Shown: positions 1 through 5,539 of the stretch, one piece after another
Layout: each line of letters starts with the position of its first letter
Position numbering within the stretch: position 1 is the first letter of the stretch
Assembly: GCA_003518125.1 (NCBI GenBank)
Contig: DOZG01000094.1
Span: forward strand, 6,677 to 13,049
DNA from: Patescibacteria group bacterium
GTDB taxonomy: Bacteria; Patescibacteriota; Dojkabacteria; SC72
Length of the DNA stretch: 6,373 bases
Direction: 5' to 3'
Notes under the pieces: model-generated
Databases searched by the model: none
Seen by the model: the letters and a program-made list of their open reading frames with translations, nothing else
Told to the model about the DNA's origin: nothing
Program-made: the position numbers and the translations under genes

Positions 1-189
1 GCTCCAAGTACAATATGTACATATTTGTTTGAATTAGGTCAGAGCTTTAATAGATTTTATCAGAATGTAAGTGTACTTAAGGCAAATCAGGAAGATCAGA
101 AGTTTTTACTTGCCGTTGTCGAGTCTACTACCGAGATTATGAAGACGGGGCTTAATTTACTTGGTATTACCACTGTTGATAGAATGTAG
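1..189 (+). CDS. argS: Arginyl-tRNA synthetase, C-terminal end (partial)
   Basis: Frame 1 is open from the window edge to a TAG stop at 187-189 and gives 62 residues. They match the end of the DALR anticodon-binding domain of ArgRS: an APSTICTYLFELGQSFNRFY segment (family pattern AP..l..YL.eLaq.FN.fY), a helix ending in E-S-T-T-E-I-M-K-T-G, then LNLLGI and a terminal D-R-M. Ending in '(E/D)RM' right after 'L.LLGI' is typical of ArgRS. The enzyme charges tRNA-Arg in the cytoplasm, and this helical domain holds the tRNA anticodon stem-loop. The catalytic core lies outside the window. The last 33 bases overlap the end of rlmN on the opposite strand. Recognition rests on the C-terminal motif only, but it is distinctive. 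Confidence 0.9.
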   Translation, partial: APSTICTYLFELGQSFNRFYQNVSVLKANQEDQKFLLAVVESTTEIMKTGLNLLGITTVDRM

Positions 190-1176
190 TTGACCACAGG
201 CTCCACCGATATCTTTACCCATTGAATATCTAATTGTTGTTTTTATGCCACGATTATTTAAGATTTTAACAAATCTCTCTACTGTTTTATTTGAGGACGC
301 TTTGTATTTTAATTCCTTTGATGGATTAAATTTTATTATATTTACAAGAGCTAATCTTTTGAAAAGTAGTTTGGATAATTCTATGGCGTGTTCTGGTTGA
401 TCATTCACTTCTTTGATGAGTATATATTCGTAGGTAATGCGCTTGTTAAAAGTCTTTTCATACCATGTAGAAAAGTTCATAAGTTGTTCTAGAGGGTGTA
501 AATTAGAAATTGTGGGCATAATTTTTGTACGAAGCTTTTGGTTAGGTGCATGTAGGCTAATTGCAAGTCGTGGAGTATACCCTTTATTAAAGAATCCTCT
601 GAGCTGTGGAACATAGCCGACTGTAGAGATTGTTACATGTCTAATTCCTATACCCAATTTATCTTTATCATTAACAATATCAATTGATTTCTCAACATTT
701 TCTATATTAAGCATAGGTTCTCCCATTCCCATATATACTATGTTCGTAACTCTTTGGTTTTTAGGTACAAGAATTCTCTGAAAATGTAAGATTTGGTCTA
801 TTATTTCCTTATAGGATAGATTACGGTTGAAACCCATTATACCTGTGGCACAGAAGGAACAGCCTACAGGACAACCACTCATACAGCTTACACATACAGA
901 ATTCCTACCATCTTTATATTGCATTAGCACTGCTTCAATATTAAAACCATCCTTAGTTTTAAATTCTGTTTTAATAGTTTTTCCATCAGAGGAGTAGTGA
1001 TCTTTAATGTGGGTTAGAGAAGAGAAATCTACCTGTTGCTTGAGTAATTCTCTTAAATCTTTAGACCAGGTGGTTAATTCATCAAATGATGATATTGCTT
1101 GTTTGTAATATTGATTATTAAACTGGTCAATTTTATATTCTGGTAGATTACTTTGTTTTGCAAATTGTTCTAACAT
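157..1176 (-). CDS. rlmN: Dual-specificity rRNA/tRNA adenine C2-methyltransferase RlmN (radical SAM)
   Basis: RlmN methylates C2 of A2503 in 23S rRNA and of A37 in some tRNAs, using two SAM molecules and a methyl-cysteine intermediate. Residues are numbered from the ATG at 1176 (339 aa, normal family length is about 340-390). The [4Fe-4S] motif CxxxCxxC is C102/C106/C109, followed by ATG and GFNRNL. The methyl-carrier cysteine is C95 (in CVSC), and the second catalytic cysteine is C327 in the C-terminal GGACGQL. YMGMGEP, ISTVG and SLHAPN are further RlmN signatures. The N-terminal helical domain (about residues 1-75) is present. The frame can be extended to a TTG at 1200, but that would run 6 bases into the divergent gene. 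The ATG has a perfect TATAAT 6 bases upstream and no ribosome-binding site, so I chose the ATG. The 3' end overlaps argS by 33 bases tail to tail. Confidence 0.95.
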   Translation of the reverse strand: MLEQFAKQSNLPEYKIDQFNNQYYKQAISSFDELTTWSKDLRELLKQQVDFSSLTHIKDHYSSDGKTIKTEFKTKDGFNIEAVLMQYKDGRNSVCVSCMSGCPVGCSFCATGIMGFNRNLSYKEIIDQILHFQRILVPKNQRVTNIVYMGMGEPMLNIENVEKSIDIVNDKDKLGIGIRHVTISTVGYVPQLRGFFNKGYTPRLAISLHAPNQKLRTKIMPTISNLHPLEQLMNFSTWYEKTFNKRITYEYILIKEVNDQPEHAIELSKLLFKRLALVNIIKFNPSKELKYKASSNKTVERFVKILNNRGIKTTIRYSMGKDIGGACGQLHSINSGNTK

Positions 1177-1187
1177 GGTTGTATTAT
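1158..1187 (+). promoter_or_regulatory. Predicted promoter of the YfiH-like gene, leaderless
   Basis: TATTAT (1182-1187, 5/6 match to -10) lies 7 bases before the ATG at 1195. TTGCAA (1158-1163, 4/6 match to -35) is 18 bases further upstream, inside rlmN codons. The -10 box shares five bases with the -10 box of rlmN on the other strand, so one AT-rich patch may open for both directions. There is no ribosome-binding site. The region is AT-rich, so chance matches to the consensus are possible. Confidence 0.45.
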
Positions 1188-1211
1188 ATATTATATGCAA
1201 GATTTTGTAAT
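1183..1211 (-). promoter_or_regulatory. Predicted rlmN promoter, leaderless
   Basis: Read on the minus strand, a TATAAT (1183-1188, perfect -10 consensus) is followed by 6 bases and then the rlmN ATG at 1176. The start codon therefore falls at the expected +1. Seventeen bases upstream is ATTACA (1206-1211), a 4/6 match to the -35 consensus, lying inside the first codons of the divergent gene. No Shine-Dalgarno sequence is present. The -10 box is seen directly; promoter activity and leaderless translation are inferred. Confidence 0.6.
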
Positions 1212-2010
1212 AGATGAGGAAAAGGGAATAGGATATTTTAAGTCTCTGAGAGATTCTTTTAATACATCCAATCTGGTTACCTATGATAATGCCATATGGG
1301 GTAATATGAATCTGTCTTTTGCAAAAGACAATAATGAATATGATTTAATCCTTAAGAAGGATGCTAATGTTAGAAATCTTCTTGGTATAGATAGATCTCT
1401 TTCTTTAACATGTCCCTTAGGGAATACTTTTCTTGAGGTTAATAACCGGATTTTAAAAGTTTTATTTTCAAGAAGAGATAATGATATGAGTATACCTATT
1501 AGAGCTCATGCTATAATAGTTTCTGAGAGTTTAGATATGAATATTGGTATGGTTGTAGCTCCTAGAGATTGTGCAATTGTGGTACTTAAATCTAAGAATA
1601 CTAATGTATCAGTAGTCATGCATCTTGGTTCCCCGCAAATTTTACAAGAATTCCATAAGCATGTAATGTTGTATACTTCGTCTTTTCTGAAGCGTAATGA
1701 TCTTAGTGATTATGTTGTATATATCTATCCTCATATTACACAAAAAAACTACAAACTAAGCAAAGAAAAGATTAGATTGTTAAATGGAAGATTTGATGAA
1801 TATTTAGATAAGGAAAGAGCTTTTAACTTCATTGGTGTCTTTACAGATTACATATCTAGAAATTACGGTATTGCGAATATTATAAATTCTGGTATAGATA
1901 ACTATGAATCTGCAAAAAATGGTAATATGTATTCATACACATACGCAAAAGAAGTAGGCGAGCAAGATTCTTCTGTAATTGGTTGTCATAATGTTGCTAT
2001 TAAGATTTAA
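1195..2010 (+). CDS. Divergent YfiH/PgeF (laccase-domain, DUF152) family protein, metal site incomplete
   Basis: A 271-residue cytosolic-looking protein with no signal peptide or membrane segment. The YfiH fold signature is recognisable in order: GNMNLSF (about 36-42, family GNMS/sLNL region), NVRNLLGI (58-65, family NR..L..lGi), LTCPLGN (71-77, at the place of the family's QVHGN), AHAIIV (104-109, family aDalvT), APRDC (122-126, family ADC), MHLGS (142-146, family HaGWrG), YIYPHI (176-181, family iGPsI) and a C-terminal MYSYTY (245-250, family fSyRr). The spacing C126 to H143 is 17, the same as C107 to H124 in E. coli YfiH. Of the metal-binding triad His-Cys-His, the first His aligns to L75 and is missing. 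The SyRR arginines are also absent. Family members include purine nucleoside phosphorylases (LACC1 type) and PgeF, a peptidoglycan-precursor editing factor. With this degeneration the activity is open. The gene lies 17 bases upstream of RuBisCO on the same strand. Family call is fairly sure; function is not. Confidence 0.75.
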   Translation: MQDFVIDEEKGIGYFKSLRDSFNTSNLVTYDNAIWGNMNLSFAKDNNEYDLILKKDANVRNLLGIDRSLSLTCPLGNTFLEVNNRILKVLFSRRDNDMSIPIRAHAIIVSESLDMNIGMVVAPRDCAIVVLKSKNTNVSVVMHLGSPQILQEFHKHVMLYTSSFLKRNDLSDYVVYIYPHITQKNYKLSKEKIRLLNGRFDEYLDKERAFNFIGVFTDYISRNYGIANIINSGIDNYESAKNGNMYSYTYAKEVGEQDSSVIGCHNVAIKI

Positions 2011-2021
2011 ATTTAAATAAT
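1994..2021 (+). promoter_or_regulatory. Possible RuBisCO promoter in the 17-base gap
   Basis: AATAAT (2016-2021, 5/6 match to -10) sits exactly 6 bases before the RuBisCO ATG. TTGCTA (1994-1999, 4/6 match to -35) is 16 bases upstream, inside the end of the YfiH-like gene. A TTGTCA at 1983-1988 (5/6 match) is an alternative -35 with a less good -10. No ribosome-binding site precedes the ATG. RuBisCO could be made from its own leaderless transcript, from read-through, or both. The gap is very AT-rich, so this call is tentative. Confidence 0.4.
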
Positions 2022-2027
2022 CTACCA

Positions 2028-3425
2028 ATGATATTTGGTAAAAAAGAGGATAAAAGTGATCCGTATCACTCTGGATATATTGCACCAAAGGGGTGGAAAC
2101 CAAAGAACCCTGATGAGGACTATATAATATCCCTATTAGATATTGAATTAACTGATGGCATAGCAATGGACCAGTTCGAGACAGTTGTAGCTGCTTGTGC
2201 AGCAGAGAGTTCTACTGGTACATGGACCAAGGTATATGATGGAAAAGATAGTGGGGTAAAGATGGCTAGGAAGATGAGGGCTGTAGCCTTTGATTTAGAT
2301 CCTCAGAATAAGACTTTTAAGATTGCGTATAAGAAAGAATTGTTTGAGACAGGAAATCTTTCAGGCTTACTTGCTGGTGTTGTAGGTAATGTTGGGGGAA
2401 TGGGGATGTTGAAAGCTTTTAGATGTTTAGATATTCGTTTTCCTAGAGAGTGGGTAGAATCTATGCCCGGTCCTGCATTTGGTGTGGATGGTATTCGTGA
2501 GCAGTTAGAAATTCCTAAGGGTCCAATACTTTGTACTGTGGCTAAACCGAAGGTAGGTAGGACTGCCAAAGAACATGCTAATCTTGCGAAGATATTGTTT
2601 ACAGCAGCTAATGGTGAGTATCAGGGTATAAAGGATGATGAGAATTTGACTAGTCTATTTTTTAATAAGTTTGAAGATAGAGTTAAGTTGGTACATAAGG
2701 TTAGGAGAGATATTGAAGAGAGAACTGGTAGGAAAAAGTTCTATTTATGTAATGTAACCCATAGCAATATTGATACGATGTTAGAAAGGGCAGATATGAT
2801 TAAAGCAGAGGGTGGTAGATGGATGATGTTAGATGTTGTCGTTACTGGTTTTAGTGCAGTACATACAATGAGGTTAAAGAATCCAGGTTTAGCTATACAT
2901 GCACATAGGGCAATGCATAGTCTTTTTAGTAGGGAGAGTGGTCCTGGAGTGCATGATAGGAGTGAGATCAAAGATTTTTCTATGTCTATGATTGTTGTTG
3001 CCAAACTTATGCGTTTACTTGGTGTTGATTCACTTCATGGTGGTGCTCCTAAAACTAAAATGGAAAATTACGGTGAATCAAAATTTGTAAAAGATGTTTT
3101 ACAAGCTGATATAACTCCTTTTTCTAGTATGACTTTGGGTCAAAACTGGTTTGGTATGAAGCCTGTGTGGCATGTTGCTTCGGGTGGTTTACATCCGGGT
3201 TCTTTGGAAGAAGTTATTAAACAATTGGGTGAAGATATTATGATACAGTGTGGAGGAGGAGTGTTAGGTCATCCATGGGGTATAGAGGCTGGTGTAGAGG
3301 CTGTAGTACAGGCTAGAGATCTTTCTATGAATAGAATGGATATGAAGGATTGGATAGTAGCTAATCCAGACTCAGCATTAGCTAAAGCTGCTCGGCATTG
3401 GGGGTTTGGGCCAAAGGTTGTATAG
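2028..3425 (+). CDS. rbcL: RuBisCO large subunit, form III-related
   Basis: Ribulose-1,5-bisphosphate carboxylase joins CO2 to RuBP, giving two 3-phosphoglycerates. At 465 residues it is full length. All active-site residues I can align to the spinach enzyme are present: E60, T65 and W66 (AESSTGTWT), N121 (GNVGG), K173 and K175 (KPKVG), the carbamylated K202 with metal ligands D204 and E205 (GIKDDE), H293 and R294 (HRAMH), H337, loop-6 K344, S385 with GG (ASGGLHPG), and G409-G411 (CGGGVLGHPWG). This argues for a true carboxylase, not a RuBisCO-like protein. DDENLTS..FN.FE.R, GPAFG..G.RE.LEI and SGGLHPG resemble archaeal form III, as found in CPR and DPANN genomes for salvage of nucleotide ribose. 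Two oddities: loop 6 reads HGGAPKTKMEN, and about 11 extra residues follow HRAMH (about 303-316). No small subunit, activase, phosphoribulokinase, AMP phosphorylase or R15P isomerase is in the window. The 3' end overlaps the next gene by 44 bases. Confidence 0.96.
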   Translation: MIFGKKEDKSDPYHSGYIAPKGWKPKNPDEDYIISLLDIELTDGIAMDQFETVVAACAAESSTGTWTKVYDGKDSGVKMARKMRAVAFDLDPQNKTFKIAYKKELFETGNLSGLLAGVVGNVGGMGMLKAFRCLDIRFPREWVESMPGPAFGVDGIREQLEIPKGPILCTVAKPKVGRTAKEHANLAKILFTAANGEYQGIKDDENLTSLFFNKFEDRVKLVHKVRRDIEERTGRKKFYLCNVTHSNIDTMLERADMIKAEGGRWMMLDVVVTGFSAVHTMRLKNPGLAIHAHRAMHSLFSRESGPGVHDRSEIKDFSMSMIVVAKLMRLLGVDSLHGGAPKTKMENYGESKFVKDVLQADITPFSSMTLGQNWFGMKPVWHVASGGLHPGSLEEVIKQLGEDIMIQCGGGVLGHPWGIEAGVEAVVQARDLSMNRMDMKDWIVANPDSALAKAARHWGFGPKVV

Positions 3426-3780
3426 AATTATTTTCCGGATCGTAAAGGTATTGTCCAACTTGTTCCCGATTTCTGGAAGCAATCCTTGTAACTTTTCTGA
3501 TTTCTTTACCATCTTCTAGATGGGCGATTGTAATATCAAATAAGATTTCATCATTATCTAAGGTTTTATCAACATCTTCGTTTTCTATCATAATATAGCT
3601 AGTTCCCTTCTCTTTGTAATGCTTGATAACCCAGCCATTTTCATCGGGCTTACTTTCATATCCAGGAGTCAATTGTTGTGATAGTGCTACAGAAACCTCC
3701 ATCGGGAAATATTTAAGATTTTGTAGAATCTCTGGTGGGAGTGGTAATCTTAATATTTTAGATTCACCATCTTCTGTCAT
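3382..3780 (-). CDS. Hypothetical protein, 132 aa, unknown family
   Basis: I do not recognise this protein. It is acidic, has no cysteine and shows no signal peptide, membrane segment or metal motif. A proline-rich start (LPLPPEILQ) leads into a helix-like stretch, then alternating strand-like segments (for example GWVIKHY, SYIMIEN, ILFDITIAHL, KVTRIASR), and the last 20 or so residues look disordered (rich in N, P, Q). The small alpha/beta pattern suggests a soluble globular domain. It fills the whole space between RuBisCO and proS and has a good -10 box (GATAAT) 6 bases before the ATG at 3780, which supports it as real. A TTG at 3786 two codons earlier is less likely because it would abut the -10. 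Its last 14 codons and stop run antisense to the RuBisCO C-terminus. It is divergent from proS and looks separate from the RuBisCO unit. Confidence 0.75.
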   Translation of the reverse strand: MTEDGESKILRLPLPPEILQNLKYFPMEVSVALSQQLTPGYESKPDENGWVIKHYKEKGTSYIMIENEDVDKTLDNDEILFDITIAHLEDGKEIRKVTRIASRNREQVGQYLYDPENNSIQPLAQTPNAEQL

Positions 3781-3786
3781 TGCCAA

Positions 3787-3815
3787 ATTATCCTATATTC
3801 TGTTAGAATAATCAA
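3787..3815 (-). promoter_or_regulatory. Predicted promoter of the 132-aa gene, leaderless
   Basis: Read on the minus strand: TTGATT (3810-3815, 4/6 match to -35), a 17-base spacer, GATAAT (3787-3792, 5/6 match to -10), 6 bases, then the ATG at 3780. This is the same geometry as at rlmN, with the start codon at the expected +1 and no ribosome-binding site. It overlaps the candidate proS -10 on the other strand, so the two promoters may compete for polymerase. Confidence 0.5.
3804..3812 (+). promoter_or_regulatory. Candidate -10 region of proS
   Basis: Two overlapping -10-like hexamers precede the proS ATG at 3821: TAGAAT (3804-3809, 5/6 match), which would start RNA about 5 bases before the ATG, and AATAAT (3807-3812, 5/6 match), which would start it about 2 bases before. 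No convincing -35 or Shine-Dalgarno is visible. Either choice gives an mRNA with almost no leader. Confidence 0.4.
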
Positions 3816-3820
3816 TATAG

Positions 3821-5539
3821 ATGAAATATTCTCAGATATTTACTAAAACAGATAAGAATGCAAAACAGTATGACTCTGTTAATGCAACATTACTAATTAA
3901 AGGAGGCTTTATTGATCAAACTATGTCTGGAGTATATACATTCTTACCACTAGGGAACAGGATATTACGAAAGATAGAGAATATTGTAAGAGAGGAAATG
4001 GATAAAATAGGTGTAGAAATCTTAATGCCTGGGTTATCGCCAAAAGAAGCTTGGATTAATACTGGAAGATTAGAGGAAGTAGATAACCTTTTTAAAGTTA
4101 GTGGTGCTAACGAACTCTCTAGGAGGTTTAATAGTGCTGAATATATATTAAATCCTACACATGAAGAAATAGTCACACCTTTAGCTAAGAAGTTTAGAAG
4201 GAGTTATAAGGATTTCCCATTTGCACTCTATCAAATACAAACAAAGTATAGGAATGAGGCTAGGCCTAAGTCAGGGCTATTAAGAGGGCGGGAATTTATA
4301 ATGAAAGACTTATACAGTTTCCATACCTCTATTGAGGATTTCAGAGAGTACTACGAGAAGGTTAAACAATCATATTGGAATATATTTGAGAAGTTGGGTA
4401 TTAAACAAGATACTGTATTAGCAGCTGCTTCTGGTGGCACATTTACAACCGAATTCTCGCATGAATTTCAAACAAAGTGTGATAATGGAGAGGATTTAAT
4501 ATTCCAGGTACCAAGTACTAAAGAAGCTTTTAATAGGGAGGTTGCGTCATCTAAGGCTCCTGAAGTACCACAAGATAGTGAAATGAAAAAGATTGAGTAT
4601 AAGAATGAACCTGGAGTAATCGGAGTTGAAGATCTTTGTAGGGTATTTAATATAGAGGCAAATCAATCAGTTAAAACTTTAATATTTGAAACCGATAGTA
4701 AAGAACAACCAGTAGTGATTGTAGCACTAAGGGGGGATTATGATATTAATGAAATTAAGTTAATGAAGATTATCAGTTGTACTAAAATAAGGTTGGCTTC
4801 GGATGAGGTAGTAAAAAGAGTAACTGGTGCAAAAATAGGGTATGCAGGTATCGTAAATTTACAGGAAGGAGTTCCAGTTTACTTGGATGATGCTATCGAA
4901 CCACTTATAAACTTTGAATGTGGTGGAAATCGTACTGATTATCATATACTAAATGTGAACTGGGGTAGGGATGTTGAAAAACCTAAAAAGTTCTATGATA
5001 TAAAAATTGCTAAAGAAGGAGATCTTTTTTGTGAAACAAACGAAGTGTATGACACCTTTAAAGCTAGTGAAGTGGGCAATATATTTCCTCTATTTGATAA
5101 GTTTACAAAAGTTCTTAAGTATACTTTTATTGATAAGGATGGTTCAGAAAAGCCTATTCTTATGGGTTGTTATGGACTTGGTATAACACGTGTACTCGGT
5201 GTGTTAGTTGAAAAGTGCCATGATGAAAACGGGATAGTTTGGCCATATGCAGTAGCACCGTTTCACATACAGTTACTACATATTGGAGATGATGGATATA
5301 AACGTGCGAAAGAACTAGAGAGGGAGTTGGAAACAAATGGATTTGAGGTATTATGGGACGATAGAGATGATATAAGCGCTGGAGAGAAATTTGTAGATGC
5401 TGATTTGATTGGTTGTCCATTCAGAATAGTTGTGAGTGATAGAACTCTTTCTCAGGAGTCTGTAGAAGTGAAGAAAAGAAATGAATCTGAGTCTAGTCTA
5501 GTAGCTCTGAGTGATTTAATTCCTTTTTTAAAGGTTTAA
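3821..5539 (+). CDS. proS: Prolyl-tRNA synthetase, bacterial type with editing domain
   Basis: Class II synthetase that charges tRNA-Pro in the cytoplasm. The 572 residues match the usual bacterial-type length (about 565-575). Order of domains: N-terminal catalytic part with motif 1 (around [11 protein letters not shown], 64-73), NPTHEE (111-116) and motif 2 ([17 protein letters not shown], 143-159, then MKDLYSF); the INS/YbaK-like editing domain (about 225-400), with the lysine that corresponds to E. coli K279 at K285 (SVKTL) plus [11 protein letters not shown] and NWGRD; motif 3 ([10 protein letters not shown], 448-457) with the following WPYAVAPF; and the anticodon-binding domain (about 480-572, [17 protein letters not shown]). 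EVGNIF at 417-422 replaces the common EVGHIF, and the usual LGTKF reads LFDKF. The ATG start gives the expected N-terminus ([10 protein letters not shown]) and has no ribosome-binding site. Its stop shares TTAA with the uvrA stop. Likely a housekeeping gene. Confidence 0.96.
   Translation: MKYSQIFTKTDKNAKQYDSVNATLLIKGGFIDQTMSGVYTFLPLGNRILRKIENIVREEMDKIGVEILMPGLSPKEAWINTGRLEEVDNLFKVSGANELSRRFNSAEYILNPTHEEIVTPLAKKFRRSYKDFPFALYQIQTKYRNEARPKSGLLRGREFIMKDLYSFHTSIEDFREYYEKVKQSYWNIFEKLGIKQDTVLAAASGGTFTTEFSHEFQTKCDNGEDLIFQVPSTKEAFNREVASSKAPEVPQDSEMKKIEYKNEPGVIGVEDLCRVFNIEANQSVKTLIFETDSKEQPVVIVALRGDYDINEIKLMKIISCTKIRLASDEVVKRVTGAKIGYAGIVNLQEGVPVYLDDAIEPLINFECGGNRTDYHILNVNWGRDVEKPKKFYDIKIAKEGDLFCETNEVYDTFKASEVGNIFPLFDKFTKVLKYTFIDKDGSEKPILMGCYGLGITRVLGVLVEKCHDENGIVWPYAVAPFHIQLLHIGDDGYKRAKELERELETNGFEVLWDDRDDISAGEKFVDADLIGCPFRIVVSDRTLSQESVEVKKRNESESSLVALSDLIPFLKV

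Noticed and set aside
1177..1200. TTG start for rlmN at 1200, giving eight extra N-terminal residues
   Set aside because: It would overlap the divergent gene's start and run through the perfect TATAAT. The ATG at 1176 has ideal spacing to that -10 box, and the extra residues match no RlmN feature.
1933..2166. Minus-strand open frame of 77 codons across the YfiH-like/RuBisCO junction
   Set aside because: It is a shadow of two real genes on the other strand, with no recognisable domain and a low-complexity sequence. Other antisense frames inside RuBisCO, proS and uvrA were dropped for the same reason.
2028..3425. RuBisCO-like protein (form IV) rather than true RuBisCO
   Set aside because: RuBisCO-like proteins usually lack several catalytic residues. 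Here the carbamylated lysine, metal ligands, both KPK lysines, HRAMH, loop-6 lysine and phosphate-binding glycines are all present.
3426..3460. Rho-independent terminator after RuBisCO
   Set aside because: I see no stable GC-rich hairpin followed by a T run. The sequence there is coding on the opposite strand.
3781..3786. TTG start at 3786 for the 132-aa protein
   Set aside because: It would sit directly against the GATAAT box. The ATG at 3780 has the same 6-base spacing as other genes here.
3623..3811. Open plus-strand frame of 62 codons between RuBisCO and proS
   Set aside because: It is antisense to the 132-aa gene, has no promoter or ribosome-binding site, and its protein looks random in composition.
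3898..3925. AAAGGAGG at about 3899-3906, a strong Shine-Dalgarno-like sequence with an ATG downstream
   Set aside because: It lies inside proS and encodes the conserved K-G-G of the N-terminal 'L(I/L)(K/R)(G/A)GF' region. The next ATG is 16 bases away and in frame within proS, so it is not a start site.
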